Assembly (NCBI RefSeq): GCF_019740315.1
Contig: NZ_JAHXZR010000004.1
Location: 124,001 to 188,000, forward strand
DNA length: 64,000 nt
Direction of reading: 5' to 3'
Source of the DNA: Oceanobacter mangrovi
GTDB lineage: Bacteria > Pseudomonadota > Gammaproteobacteria > Pseudomonadales > Oceanobacteraceae
Each line of letters starts with the position of its first letter. Position 1 is the stretch's first letter. The notes under the pieces were generated by a model that was not told the origin of the DNA, ran no database searches, and saw only the letters and a list, made by a program, of their open reading frames with translations. This document shows, one piece after another, positions 24,063 through 33,804 of this stretch. A program made the position numbers and the translations under genes.

Positions 24063-24141
24063 AAAACAGTCTCAGGGTAACACGCAGACGCCGTTTCAAA
24101 ATGGCGCAGAACGATCGCAGTCGAGGCCAGAGGAGGCAGAC

Positions 24142-24465
24142 ATGATCAATCTAACAGATAGCGCAGTCAGCGCAGTTCGTCGCTTTATGGATAGCACCGC
24201 CACCCCGATGGCGGGTTTGCGTATCAAGGTTGAAGGGGGCGGCTGCTCAGGATTTCAGTATGGCATGAAGCTGGAAGAGCAAATCGCCGACGACGACCAG
24301 GTCGTTGAGTTTGATGGCCTGAAAGTGTTGCTGGACGTCAACAGTGCACCACTGCTGGAAGGCGTGACCGTCGATTTCCTCGATGGCCTGGAAGGCAGCG
24401 GTTTCAAATTTGAAAACCCGAACGCCAGCAATAGCTGCGGTTGTGGCAAGTCTTTCTCTTGTTAA
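24142..24465 (+). CDS. iscA-nif: nif-linked A-type Fe-S carrier
   Basis: The product is 107 aa from the ATG at 24142, with AGGAGG upstream; the longer frame from 24034 includes the promoter. It is an IscA/ErpA-type fold with the three conserved cysteines Cys35 (GGGCSGFQYG), Cys99 and Cys101 (SCGCGKSFSC); a fourth, Cys107, ends the protein. It carries Fe-S clusters from NifU to nitrogenase proteins. It is the first gene of the Fe-S supply operon. Confidence 0.93.
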   Translation: MINLTDSAVSAVRRFMDSTATPMAGLRIKVEGGGCSGFQYGMKLEEQIADDDQVVEFDGLKVLLDVNSAPLLEGVTVDFLDGLEGSGFKFENPNASNSCGCGKSFSC

Positions 24466-24524
24466 CCGCGACAGTCGATCAAAACCAAAACAGCAGCCAG
24501 CCGATTAGCACGAGGTAGAAAATC

Positions 24525-25445
24525 ATGTGGGATTACTCAGAAAAGGTTACCGAACATTTTTACAACCCAAGAAACGCAGGCGCTGTTGATCAGGCCAACG
24601 CGGTGGGTGACGTTGGTTCCATCAGCTGTGGTGACGCCCTGCGTCTGACCCTGAAAGTGGATCCGGAAACTGACGTGATTCTGGACGCCGGTTTCCAGAC
24701 ATTCGGCTGCGGTTCTGCCATTGCCTCGTCTTCCGCTCTGACTGAAATGATCAAGGGCATGACTGTTGATGAAGCTCTGAAAATCAGCAACCAGGACATC
24801 GCCGATTACCTGGACGGCCTGCCACCGGAAAAAATGCACTGCTCTGTAATGGGTCGTGAAGCCCTGCAGGCGGCGGTTGCCAACTACCGTGGCGAAGAGT
24901 GGGTTGATGATCACGAAGAAGGTGCGCTGATTTGTAAGTGTTTCGCCATCGACGACGTGATGATTCGAGACACCATCCGTGCCAACAACCTCAGCACCGT
25001 TGAAGACGTGACCAACTACACCAAGGCCGGTGGCGGTTGTTCCTCTTGCCACGAAGGTATCGAGAACATCCTCAAGGAAGAAATGGAAGCTCGCGGTGAA
25101 GTCTTTATGCCAGGAGCCATTGGCAAGAAAGCCAAGGCCAAACCGGCAGCGGCTGCAACTGCTGAAGCCAAACCGGCTGGCAGCATGACTGCGGTACAAC
25201 GCATTCTGAAAATCCAGCAGGTACTCGAAGGTCTGCGTCCAGCCCTGCAGGCAGACGGCGGCGACGTTGAGCTGATGGACATCGAAGGCAAGAACATCTA
25301 CGTCAAGCTGGTTGGTGCCTGTAACGGTTGTCAGATGGCCGCCATGACACTGGGTGGCGTACAGCAGAAGCTGATCGAAGAACTGGGAGAATTCGTCAAG
25401 GTAATTCCTCATACCGAACGTCAACTGGTTGAGCTGGGAGTCTGA
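24525..25445 (+). CDS. nifU: Fe-S cluster scaffold NifU
   Basis: NifU is 306 aa, with three parts: an IscU-like N-terminal scaffold (cysteines in [16 protein letters not shown] and MHCSVMG), a central permanent 2Fe-2S domain (ICKCFAI, and [10 protein letters not shown]), and a C-terminal NfuA-like domain with CNGCQM after an Ala/Lys/Pro linker at about 200-220. It builds clusters from sulfur supplied by NifS for NifH, NifB and NifDK. nifS begins 2 bp after its stop. Confidence 0.97.
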   Translation: MWDYSEKVTEHFYNPRNAGAVDQANAVGDVGSISCGDALRLTLKVDPETDVILDAGFQTFGCGSAIASSSALTEMIKGMTVDEALKISNQDIADYLDGLPPEKMHCSVMGREALQAAVANYRGEEWVDDHEEGALICKCFAIDDVMIRDTIRANNLSTVEDVTNYTKAGGGCSSCHEGIENILKEEMEARGEVFMPGAIGKKAKAKPAAAATAEAKPAGSMTAVQRILKIQQVLEGLRPALQADGGDVELMDIEGKNIYVKLVGACNGCQMAAMTLGGVQQKLIEELGEFVKVIPHTERQLVELGV

Positions 25446-25447
25446 TC

Positions 25448-26665
25448 ATGAGCGAGCTGAAAGATATCTATCTGGATAACAACGCCACCACCCGTGTTGA
25501 TCCTGCGGTTGTGGAAGCCATGCTGCCATTTTTCACCGAGCAGTTCGGCAACCCGTCTTCCATGCACAGCTTTGGTAACAAGGTGGGTCTGGCGCTGAAA
25601 AAAGCCCGTCAGCAGGTGCAGAACCTGTTGGGTGCCGAGCACGATTCAGAAATCGTCTTCACTTCCTGTGGTTCCGAGTCTGATTCCACCGCCATTCTGT
25701 CTGCCCTCAAGGCCCAGCCAGAGCGCAAGGAGATCATCACGACTGTGGTGGAACACCCGGCGGTTCTGAACCTGTGTGACTACCTGGAAACCGAAGGCTA
25801 CACAGTGCATCGTCTGAAAGTCGACAAACAAGGTCGCCTCAACATGGACGAGTACAAGGCACTGTTGTCCGACAACGTTGCCGTGGTCAGTGTGATGTGG
25901 GCCAACAACGAAACCGGCACCATCTTCCCAGTACTGGAAATGGCGGAACTGGCTGATGAAGCCGGCATCCTGTTCCATACCGATGCGGTACAGGCGGTTG
26001 GCAAGATTCCAATGAATCTGCAGGACACCAGCATCCACATGCTGTCGCTGTCGGGCCACAAACTGCATGCACCTAAAGGTGTAGGCGTGCTGTATCTGCG
26101 TCGTGGGGTACGTTTCCGTCCACTGCTGCGTGGTGGACACCAGGAACGTGGTCGTCGTGCCGGTACTGAAAACGTTACCAGCATCATTGGTTTGGGTCTG
26201 GCCTGCGAACAAGCCATGCAGCACATGGAATACGAAAACACTGTGGTAGCCCAGCTGCGTGATCGACTGCAGGAAGGCATCCTGGCCAAGGTTCCGCACG
26301 CGTTTGCGACCGGTGACCTGACCAACCGTCTGCCGAACACCCTCAACATTGCTTTCGAATACATCGAAGGTGAGGCCATCCTGTTGTTGCTGAACAAGGC
26401 CGGTATCGCTGCTTCCAGTGGTTCTGCCTGTACTTCCGGCTCACTGGAACCTTCTCACGTGATGAAAGCGATGGGCATTCCTTATACCGCTGCCCACGGC
26501 ACCATTCGTCTGTCTCTCAGCCGTTATACCACAGCTGAAGAAATCGAACGGGTGATCGAAGCCGTACCGCCAATCATTGAGAAGCTGCGCACGCTGTCTC
26601 CTTATTGGGGTGAGAACGGTCCGATCGAAAATCCGGAAGAAGCATTTGCGCCGGTATATGCCTGA
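25448..26665 (+). CDS. nifS: Cysteine desulfurase NifS
   Basis: NifS is 405 aa. It is a PLP enzyme that removes sulfur from L-cysteine as an enzyme persulfide and passes it to NifU. The PLP lysine lies in SLSGHKLHAPKG, the N-terminal signature is YLDNNATTRVD, and the catalytic cysteine is in SGSACTSGSLEPSHV. It is tightly coupled to nifU and followed by nifV. Confidence 0.97.
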   Translation: MSELKDIYLDNNATTRVDPAVVEAMLPFFTEQFGNPSSMHSFGNKVGLALKKARQQVQNLLGAEHDSEIVFTSCGSESDSTAILSALKAQPERKEIITTVVEHPAVLNLCDYLETEGYTVHRLKVDKQGRLNMDEYKALLSDNVAVVSVMWANNETGTIFPVLEMAELADEAGILFHTDAVQAVGKIPMNLQDTSIHMLSLSGHKLHAPKGVGVLYLRRGVRFRPLLRGGHQERGRRAGTENVTSIIGLGLACEQAMQHMEYENTVVAQLRDRLQEGILAKVPHAFATGDLTNRLPNTLNIAFEYIEGEAILLLLNKAGIAASSGSACTSGSLEPSHVMKAMGIPYTAAHGTIRLSLSRYTTAEEIERVIEAVPPIIEKLRTLSPYWGENGPIENPEEAFAPVYA

Positions 26666-26710
26666 TCGTTTAGGGGCGAACAGGTATTGAACAGTGGCAG
26701 GAGTCGGGCG

Positions 26711-27877
26711 ATGGCAGGCTTTGTAACGGTAAATGACACAACCTTGCGTGATGGTGAACAGAGCGCCGGGGTTGCTTTCAATCTGGAAGAAAAACTGGCG
26801 ATTGCCAGTCAGCTTTCTGCCATGGGGGTACCCGAACTGGAAGTGGGTATTCCCGCCATGGGCAGTGAAGAGCAGGAAGTCATTCAGGAAATTGCCGCAC
26901 TCAAGTTACCAAGCCAGTTGATGGCCTGGTGCCGGATGTCGCAGGACGACTTGCTGGCTGCTGCCAGCTTGCCGATCCCGCTGCTCGACCTGTCATTGCC
27001 GGTGTCTGACCAGCAATTGCAAAGCAAACTTGGCAAGGATCGCCAATGGGCCCTGCAGCAGGCGGACTGGACGATCCGCCGGGCGCTGGATATGGGCTTT
27101 GAAGTCTGTGTGGGTATGGAAGATGCCTCGCGGGCTGATATGGACTTTATTGCCCGACTGGCGGATGTCGCTGGCAAGGCTGGAGCCCGTCGGCTGCGCT
27201 TCGCCGACACGGTCGGCATCATGGAACCGTTCAGCATGCTGCAGAAAATGCAGTTGCTGCGCAGCCACACCAGCCTTGAGCTGGAAATGCATGCCCATGA
27301 TGATTACGGCCTGGCGACGGCCAATACCCTGGCTGCCGTGGTCGGTGGTGCTACCCATATCAACACCACGGTGAATGGTCTGGGTGAGCGCGCCGGTAAT
27401 GCGCCACTGGAAGAGTGTGTACTCGCTTTAAAGAATCTGCATGGCATCGAAACCGGTGTGGACACCTGTTCGATGGCAGCCATATCCCATCAGGTTGAGC
27501 TGGCCTCGGGACGTCATGTGAGCTGGAACAAAAGCATTGTGGGTGAAGGCGTGTTCACCCACGAAGCCGGTATCCATGTTGACGGCTTGTTGAAAGACCA
27601 GCGCAACTATCAGGGCCTGGACCCTGAACAGCTGGGGCGTCATCACTCGCTGGTACTGGGCAAACATTCCGGTAGCCAGGGACTGATTCGGGCCTATCAG
27701 GCGATTGGTATTGAACTGCAACCCTGGCAATTGCCGTTGCTGTTATCGCAGCTGCGGCAGTGGGTGACCCGTACCAAATGCAGCCCGAACGCACAGGAGC
27801 TTGAAGCCCTGTATGCCCAGCTGGAACACCTAGAAGGAGGCTATACCTCATGTCGAGCCCAGAGTCTCAGCGCCTGA
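26711..27877 (+). CDS. nifV: Homocitrate synthase NifV
   Basis: NifV is 388 aa; the start ATG at 26711 has GGCAGGAG upstream, while the TTG at 26687 is less likely. It condenses acetyl-CoA and 2-oxoglutarate to R-homocitrate, the organic ligand of FeMo-co. TIM-barrel signatures are [17 protein letters not shown] at the start, the metal site [18 protein letters not shown], and the [18 protein letters not shown] segment. It overlaps cysE by 28 bp. Confidence 0.95.
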   Translation: MAGFVTVNDTTLRDGEQSAGVAFNLEEKLAIASQLSAMGVPELEVGIPAMGSEEQEVIQEIAALKLPSQLMAWCRMSQDDLLAAASLPIPLLDLSLPVSDQQLQSKLGKDRQWALQQADWTIRRALDMGFEVCVGMEDASRADMDFIARLADVAGKAGARRLRFADTVGIMEPFSMLQKMQLLRSHTSLELEMHAHDDYGLATANTLAAVVGGATHINTTVNGLGERAGNAPLEECVLALKNLHGIETGVDTCSMAAISHQVELASGRHVSWNKSIVGEGVFTHEAGIHVDGLLKDQRNYQGLDPEQLGRHHSLVLGKHSGSQGLIRAYQAIGIELQPWQLPLLLSQLRQWVTRTKCSPNAQELEALYAQLEHLEGGYTSCRAQSLSA

Positions 27878-28620
27878 ACACCGGTTTCTGGCGTCAGTGT
27901 GCCGATGATATCAACAGCGTATTTGAACGCGATCCGGCTGCCCGTAACTGGCTGGAAGTGCTGCTGACCTATCCCGGTGTTCACGCGGTGCTGTTCTACC
28001 GTGTCAGCCACTGGTTATGGATCCGTAACTGGCGTTTCACTGCTCGCTGGCTGTCGTTCATGGCACGTATGTTCAGCAACGTTGATATCCATCCGGGGGC
28101 CCAGATCGGTTGCCGTTTCTTTATCGACCACGGCGCCTGTGTGGTGATTGGCGAAACCGCCGTGGTTGGTGATGACGTCACGCTTTATCACGGTGTCACC
28201 CTCGGTGGTACCAGCTGGAACAAGGGCAAGCGTCACCCGACCCTGGGGAATGGTGTGATGGTCGGAGCCGGTGCCAAGATCCTCGGCAACATTACTGTCA
28301 ACGATGGTGCCCGTGTTGGAGCCAACTCGGTGGTGGTGGAAGACGTGCCGGAAGGCTGCACTGTGGTGGGCATTCCCGGCAAGGTAGTGCGGCTGCGCGA
28401 AGCAGGCAAGCTCAACCCGTACGGTATCGACCTGGATCACCATCTGATTCCTGACCCGGTTGGCAAGGCCATCAGCTGCATGCTCGAACGTATCGATGCA
28501 CTGGAAGCCATGGTTACCCAACAGTCTGCTGAAGAACGCTACCGCGACTGCGAAGTGGATAACGACGTCTGTGAGAAGGAATGTCCGGGCGCTCGTATCG
28601 CCTCGGTAGTCAATCGATAA
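27850..28620 (+). CDS. cysE: Serine O-acetyltransferase (nif-linked)
   Basis: CysE is 256 aa, begins in the end of nifV and has AGGAGG in the nifV coding sequence. It is a left-handed hexapeptide-repeat enzyme: [33 protein letters not shown] and [20 protein letters not shown]. It makes O-acetylserine for cysteine, the sulfur source of NifS. The CysE C-terminal tail ends in ...[10 protein letters not shown] second housekeeping copy is likely elsewhere. Confidence 0.93.
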   Translation: MSSPESQRLNTGFWRQCADDINSVFERDPAARNWLEVLLTYPGVHAVLFYRVSHWLWIRNWRFTARWLSFMARMFSNVDIHPGAQIGCRFFIDHGACVVIGETAVVGDDVTLYHGVTLGGTSWNKGKRHPTLGNGVMVGAGAKILGNITVNDGARVGANSVVVEDVPEGCTVVGIPGKVVRLREAGKLNPYGIDLDHHLIPDPVGKAISCMLERIDALEAMVTQQSAEERYRDCEVDNDVCEKECPGARIASVVNR

Positions 28621-28661
28621 GTACAGGTGCCCTGTAGTTATGGGGCGGGGGTAGTGCCGGG

Positions 28662-29186
28662 ATGGATTTACAGGATTTCAAGGGCCAGGACATGTACTTC
28701 GACGAGCCAATGGCGGCCGACGTTGAAGTCCTGCTGGATCTGGCGTCGAGCCTGTATGGCGACGGTGGTGCCGAGCAGCCACTGTTGCAGGCCCGCCAAC
28801 TGGCGCCGGGCAACATGACCGTGCTGGTGGCCCTGTACCGTTTTTATTATTACCAGCACCGTCTGGCGGAATCCCTGATTGTCGCCCACGAGGTGATGAA
28901 CCGGATTGCACCGGAAATCGGTTTTCCTGACCACTGGCGTGACCTCAGTGAGGAACACCTGGTTGAAGGGCTCGACAAGGCGTTCACCACAGTGCGGTTT
29001 TACCTGCTGGCGCTCAAGGGAGCGGCCTTCCTGAACCTGCGAATGGGTAATCGCCATGAGGCGGTGGGGATGCTCAACAAGCTGGTGCAGTTTGACAGCA
29101 AGGATCGCCTCGGTGCCCGTTCGTTATTGCAGATGGTTGGGCCAACCCTGGTGACCGAAGACGGCGCAGTTGCCGCGCTGCGCTAG
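28662..29186 (+). CDS. TPR-like protein, paralogue of the gene at 10445
   Basis: The product is 174 aa starting MDLQDFKGQDMYFDEPM. The TPR-like helix pairs are ALYRFYYYQHRLAESLIVAH, then RFYLLALKGAAFLNLRMGNR and EAVGMLNKLVQFD. They match those of the 10445 protein in order and spacing. The role is unknown. Its position between cysE and nifW follows the Azotobacter-type order. Its N-terminus is longer and more acidic than its paralogue. Confidence 0.78.
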   Translation: MDLQDFKGQDMYFDEPMAADVEVLLDLASSLYGDGGAEQPLLQARQLAPGNMTVLVALYRFYYYQHRLAESLIVAHEVMNRIAPEIGFPDHWRDLSEEHLVEGLDKAFTTVRFYLLALKGAAFLNLRMGNRHEAVGMLNKLVQFDSKDRLGARSLLQMVGPTLVTEDGAVAALR

Positions 29187-29298
29187 CCAGTGTGAAGAAT
29201 TACACAACAGCAAGACTCTGAAGCAACACCCAGTGACAACAGTCTGCTCCGCTTGAGCAGCAGTTGAAGTGCAAGATGACCTGATGAGGAAGAGAGCC

Positions 29299-29631
29299 AT
29301 GACCGAAGATTTGACCCTGGATGAAGCGCTGGACGAACTGGTTTCGGCGGAAGATTTCCTCGAATACTTTGCCATTCCTTTTGATGCTGCCGTGGTACAT
29401 GTGAACCGTTTGCACATCATGCAACGCTTCCATGACTACCTCAGCCAGAGCGGTGACTCGCTGGCGGAGTATGAAGATAACGAGGAATCCCTCAAGTCGG
29501 TTTACCAGGCTTTGTTGACCCGTGCCTATCAGGACTTTGTTGAGTCTGATGCGCTGACCGAAAAGGTCTTCAAGGTGTTCAAGATGCACGAACCACAGAC
29601 CACCTTTGTGCCACTGGAATCACTCCTCTGA
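29299..29631 (+). CDS. nifW: Nitrogenase-protective/stabilising protein NifW
   Basis: NifW is 110 aa from the ATG at 29299, with AGGAAGAGAG upstream. It is a small helical protein: LDEALDELVSAEDFLEYFAI, and a C-terminal helix ALTEKVFKVFKMHEPQTTFV. NifW helps MoFe-protein maturation or protects it from oxygen damage, together with NifZ. It follows the TPR-like gene with a 112-bp spacer and precedes nifZ. Confidence 0.92.
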   Translation: MTEDLTLDEALDELVSAEDFLEYFAIPFDAAVVHVNRLHIMQRFHDYLSQSGDSLAEYEDNEESLKSVYQALLTRAYQDFVESDALTEKVFKVFKMHEPQTTFVPLESLL

Positions 29632-29673
29632 GTGAATGATGTTGACGGTCGCAAACGGAAGGAGAGCTAGCGC

Positions 29674-30126
29674 ATGAAACCAGCCTATGAATATGGTGAC
29701 GAAGTTCGGCTGATTCGTAACGTTCGCAACGATGGTACCTATCCGGGCAAGGATGTGGGCGAGCTGTTGATGCGCCGGGGAGCGGTCGGTGTCGTGTACG
29801 ACGTTGGCACCTACCTGCAGGATCAGATGATTTACCGGGTGCATTTCCTCGACCACAACAAAACCGTTGGTTGTCGCGAAGAAGAGTTGATTCCGGCAGC
29901 GACGGTGTGGGTCGATAACCGCTACGAATTCCGCGAGAAAGTGGTATCACGAATTCCTCTGGCAGTGGCCGGTGAAGTTGTGGTGACAGCCGGAACCGAA
30001 GGCGAGATCGAAAAGGTCGTACGGGACAACACCAATGTGATGTACCACGTGCGCTTTGCAGGTCGTACTTTCCAGGTGCCGGAAGCGGCCCTTGGTGATG
30101 CCACCTCAGAGGAGGCACAAGCATGA
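29674..30126 (+). CDS. nifZ: NifZ
   Basis: NifZ is 150 aa. The first half is the NifZ domain (YGDEVRLIRNVRNDGTYPGK, then RRGAVGVVYDVGTYLQDQ), and the second repeats a similar SH3-like layout (VAGEVVVTAGTEGEIEKVV). It is required for formation of the second P-cluster in the MoFe protein of A. vinelandii. The start follows GGAAGGAGAG. Its stop overlaps the start of nifM. Confidence 0.93.
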   Translation: MKPAYEYGDEVRLIRNVRNDGTYPGKDVGELLMRRGAVGVVYDVGTYLQDQMIYRVHFLDHNKTVGCREEELIPAATVWVDNRYEFREKVVSRIPLAVAGEVVVTAGTEGEIEKVVRDNTNVMYHVRFAGRTFQVPEAALGDATSEEAQA

Positions 30127-31010
30127 ATACTGTCGCACAACAAAGCAGCCCGGCTGTCAGTGGTTATCGGTTCCTGCGCATTGCCAGTGAAAAGTTTGGC
30201 TCTGCGCCGGAAGCCCTGTCAGCCCAGCAGCAACAGGAAGTTGCCCGTATTGCTGCCCATGAGCAGCAAATCGAAGCTGTGGTACTGGGTAGCCAGGAAT
30301 CCCGTCAGGTGGTGATTCCGGCCAGCCAGGTTGAACTGGCGATGCAGCAGATTCGTGATCGTTATGAATCTGACGAAGCCTATGAGGATGCATTGGCGGC
30401 CATGGGCATGGAGCCGGATGATCTGCGCTACGAATTGGAGCGCAGCCTGCGGGTTGACGGCGTGCTGGAGCTGGTGGCCAGCAAAGCTGTGACTGTTGGT
30501 GAAACCGATGCCAAGCTCTACTACTACATGCATCAGGATCGTTTTGCGCGGCCAGAACGGCGCATTGCGCGGCATATTTTGCTGACGGTGAATCCGGATT
30601 TTGAAAACGGTGACGAAGCAACCGTTAGAAGCCGTGCCACAGAAATTTCAGAGCGTCTGCAACGCAAGCCGGAGCGTTTCGGTGAGCAGGCTCTCAAACA
30701 TTCCGAATGCCCAACCAGTCTCAATGATGGAATTCTGGGTAATATTCCTCGTGGAGTGCTGTACGCCGAGCTGGAAAGCTGCCTGTTTGCCATGCAGGCT
30801 GGTGAAATTTCCGCGCCGGTACGTACCGAGCTGGGCTGGCATGTGCTGTATTGTGAATCCATTGAGGCCGCCGACATCATTCCGCTCCACGAAGCCTTGC
30901 CTGCCCTGACGGAAAAGCTGCAGCAACAGCAAAGCCGTCGGGCCCAGCGCCAATGGGTCGCCGAGCGCCTGCAGCAAACCCAGTCACGGACCCGACAGGA
31001 GAATCACTAA
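30123..31010 (+). CDS. nifM: Peptidyl-prolyl isomerase NifM
   Basis: NifM is 295 aa with an N-terminal SurA/NifM-like helical region and a PpiC-type parvulin domain at about residues 135-240 ([21 protein letters not shown], then [13 protein letters not shown] and [10 protein letters not shown]). It is needed for folding and activity of NifH. It overlaps nifZ (ATGA at 30123), and its TAA shares a base with the start of clpX. Confidence 0.93.
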   Translation: MNTVAQQSSPAVSGYRFLRIASEKFGSAPEALSAQQQQEVARIAAHEQQIEAVVLGSQESRQVVIPASQVELAMQQIRDRYESDEAYEDALAAMGMEPDDLRYELERSLRVDGVLELVASKAVTVGETDAKLYYYMHQDRFARPERRIARHILLTVNPDFENGDEATVRSRATEISERLQRKPERFGEQALKHSECPTSLNDGILGNIPRGVLYAELESCLFAMQAGEISAPVRTELGWHVLYCESIEAADIIPLHEALPALTEKLQQQQSRRAQRQWVAERLQQTQSRTRQENH

Positions 31011-32356
31011 TGACAATAACCACCAATGAAGTGCCTACCTGTTCCTTTTGTGGGGTAGAGAAATCCCCCCAGGTGCCACTGATTGCCGGTAACAATGGTC
31101 ATATCTGCCAGCAGTGTGTGAAGCTGGCCTTTCAGGTTGTCAGCAGCTGGGGCCAACCGCAAACCTTGTCCGAGCCGGATCTGAAAACCCCGGTAGCGAT
31201 CAAGGACTTCCTCGACAAATACATCATTGGTCAGGATGACGCCAAACGCACGTTGGCAGTCGCTGTGTTTAACCATTACCTGCGGCTGCGGATTCAGGGC
31301 AAAAGTGCCGATCTGACACTGGCCGCCGCCGACGATTCGGTTGAGCTGGAAAAATCCAACATCCTGATGGTAGGACCATCCGGTACCGGTAAAACCCTGC
31401 TGGTTAAAACCCTCGCCCGTATCATTGGCGTGCCCTTTATTGTCGGTGATGCCACCACGCTGACCCAGGCGGGTTACGTCGGCGAAGACGTTGACACCCT
31501 CTTGAAGCGTTTGCTGGATGCCGCCGAAGGCAATGTTGAAGCGGCCCAGTGGGGCATTATCTACATCGACGAAATCGACAAGCTGGCCAAGCGTGGCGGT
31601 GGCAACGTCGGAGTGCGTGATGTCTCCGGTGAAGGTGTACAGCAAGCCTTGCTGAAAATGGTTGAAGGCAGTGAATTCCGGGTTTCCCGTGGTGGCCGTC
31701 GTGAAGGCGGTGATGAAGTTACCGTTGATACACGTAACATCCTGTTCATGGTTGGCGGTGCTTTCCCGGGTCTGCAGGAACTGGTTGAACGCCGGCTGCA
31801 TCCGCCGCGTACCGGCATTGGTTTTAACGCCGAGGTGAAAGAAGACGACAAGGGTTCTTCCACCAGTCAGCTGCTGGAAGCGCTGCAACCGGATGATTTG
31901 CTGCAGTTTGGCCTGATCCCTGAGTTTATCGGTCGTTTCCCGGTGATTACCTTCCTCAAGGACCTCGACGTCGAAAGCCTCAAACGCATTCTGCAGGAAC
32001 CGCGCAACGCCCTGACCCGTCAGTACCGCCAATTGTTTGAGTACCAGAACGTCAGTCTCGACTTTACCGATGATGCGTTGACTCACATTGCTGAAGAAGC
32101 CGTCAAGCGTGGCACCGGTGCCCGTGGTCTGCGTGCCATGCTGGAGTCGCTATTGTTACCAACCATGTTTGAATTGCCATCTCAGCAAGGTTTGAAATCC
32201 TGCACCGTAACCCTCAAGGGCGAAGGTGACCAGGCTGCTATTGCCGTTGAAACCGAGGTGGATGAAAGCCTGACCGGCGAAAACGCTGCAGCAACTGACG
32301 GTGAACAAGCCAGTGAATCCAGCCCGGCGAAGGCTGATCTCAGCGCCAGTGTCTGA
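31010..32356 (+). CDS. clpX2: nif-specific ClpX ATPase (ClpX2)
   Basis: The product is 448 aa from the ATG at 31010, coupled to nifM by TAATG. It has a zinc-finger domain with four cysteines (CSFCGVEKS, and CQQCVKLA), Walker A GPSGTGKT and Walker [14 protein letters not shown], and the ClpX pore region [15 protein letters not shown]. The C-terminal tail has an Ala/Ser-rich extension. In A. vinelandii, nif-located ClpX2 works with ClpP to degrade NifB and NifEN; by position and family this is its counterpart. It is the last gene of the operon. Confidence 0.93.
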   Translation: MTITTNEVPTCSFCGVEKSPQVPLIAGNNGHICQQCVKLAFQVVSSWGQPQTLSEPDLKTPVAIKDFLDKYIIGQDDAKRTLAVAVFNHYLRLRIQGKSADLTLAAADDSVELEKSNILMVGPSGTGKTLLVKTLARIIGVPFIVGDATTLTQAGYVGEDVDTLLKRLLDAAEGNVEAAQWGIIYIDEIDKLAKRGGGNVGVRDVSGEGVQQALLKMVEGSEFRVSRGGRREGGDEVTVDTRNILFMVGGAFPGLQELVERRLHPPRTGIGFNAEVKEDDKGSSTSQLLEALQPDDLLQFGLIPEFIGRFPVITFLKDLDVESLKRILQEPRNALTRQYRQLFEYQNVSLDFTDDALTHIAEEAVKRGTGARGLRAMLESLLLPTMFELPSQQGLKSCTVTLKGEGDQAAIAVETEVDESLTGENAAATDGEQASESSPAKADLSASV

Positions 32357-32385
32357 GTCAGACAGCTAAACTTCTTTCCTTCCGT

Positions 32386-32408
32386 GGGGGCTTCGGCCCC
32401 CTTTTTTT
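32386..32408 (+). terminator. Rho-independent terminator of the iscA-nifU...clpX2 operon
   Basis: GGGGGC-TTCG-GCCCCC (32386-32401) is followed by seven T. The hairpin is compact and strong. Confidence 0.93.
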
Positions 32409-32409
32409 A

Positions 32410-32865
32410 TGGCAGGCGTTTTGTAGCAATAATCATTGGGTAAAGGATTTTTCCAGGTGAATAGCTTTCGGGCTGAAAAGATAAGTGGTATTCAGTCTTT
32501 AAATTTTACCGGCGAATGGAGTTTATAATTCTGGTTTGAATCTGAATTTAAGCGGACGTGATACAAGTCAGTGAAAATCTGCCTTTTGTATTTTATTGCT
32601 GGATATAAATAGAAATTAATTGGTAAAAATTTTCAATTAAATGTCTGGCTTTTGAATTTATATGTTTTTTGAAAGGGTTTGGCTTGTGGTTGATAATTTG
32701 GTTGCCGCAGGTGTAAATAGTTAAAGCAATACGCCGTTAAATGAAAAAGTGGTTTAGAGAGGCAAGCGTTTTAACGATAAGTGCCAAAGACAGGAATATG
32801 CACAAACGCAAGAAAGCGATGTCCGACTTGAATGCAGGAAAGAAAATCAGTGGATAACAATCGCA
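32410..32865. other. A/T-rich non-coding stretch between clpX2 and nifF
   Basis: About 450 bp with no gene that I can support and with clearly higher A/T content than its surroundings. It has runs such as TTAATTGGTAAAAATTTTCA and no clear sigma-54, UAS or RNA-gene signal. It could be a remnant of an insertion or a boundary of the nif region. Confidence 0.55.
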
Positions 32866-32906
32866 AGGCAAAAAGAAAAAGGGCGTGCCCGGGGGAGGAT
32901 CACGCC
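32866..32906 (-). terminator. Terminator of nifF (minus strand)
   Basis: On the minus strand GGCGTG-N13-CACGCC is followed by a T-rich stretch (CTTTTTCTTTTTG). It is a typical intrinsic terminator 30 bp after the nifF stop. Confidence 0.75.
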
Positions 32907-32939
32907 AAGCGAGGAGTCTACGGAGAAACGGTTACCTGA

Positions 32940-33551
<612 letters not shown>

Positions 33552-33559
33552 TTAGCTAG

Positions 33560-33575
33560 TGCATGAGGCATGCCT
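33560..33575 (-). promoter_or_regulatory. Sigma-54 promoter of nifF
   Basis: On the minus strand AGGCATGCCTCATGCA has GG-N10-GC and TGCA at -12. The predicted start near 33549 leaves a leader of about 65 nt. Confidence 0.75.
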
Positions 33576-33590
33576 ATGGCGGATTGTTTG

Positions 33591-33603
33591 TAACTAATTG
33601 ATT
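33591..33603 (-). promoter_or_regulatory. ihf site: IHF binding site of the nifF promoter
   Basis: Its reverse complement matches WATCARNNNNTTR at all positions (plus strand TAACTAATTGATT). It sits between the sigma-54 element and the UAS pair. Confidence 0.75.
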
Positions 33604-33634
33604 TTTATTGGATTTATTTTTTATGCCACGATTT

Positions 33635-33693
33635 TGTCGTGAATCGGACAGACATTTTCCGGGCTCAGTAATGCCGCTGTCGGGTTTGCTACA
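33635..33693. promoter_or_regulatory. Tandem NifA UASs of nifF
   Basis: Exact TGT-N10-ACA sequences at 33635-33650 and 33678-33693 are 43 bp apart, nearly the same as at nifH and iscA-nifU. They lie 60-120 bp upstream of the minus-strand promoter, in the gap between nifF and modE. Confidence 0.85.
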
Positions 33694-33804
33694 GGAATAA
33701 GAAGGGCATCAGACTGACATAGATAAAGGACTTTCCATGACATCTTTGCTCGACAGCGTCGGCGCATTTGGCAATAGTCAGGGGCAGTTAAAGAGGAAGC
33801 CAAT

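Noticed and set aside
29191-29206. TGT-N10-ACA match upstream of nifW
   Set aside because: No GG-N10-GC sigma-54 element was found between it and nifW, and the genes appear to be read from the iscA promoter. It is kept only as a weak possibility.
24525-31010. A vanadium or iron-only alternative nitrogenase
   Set aside because: All structural and assembly genes are of the Mo type (nifDK with the usual ligands, nifEN, modABC); there is no vnf/anf G subunit gene in the window.
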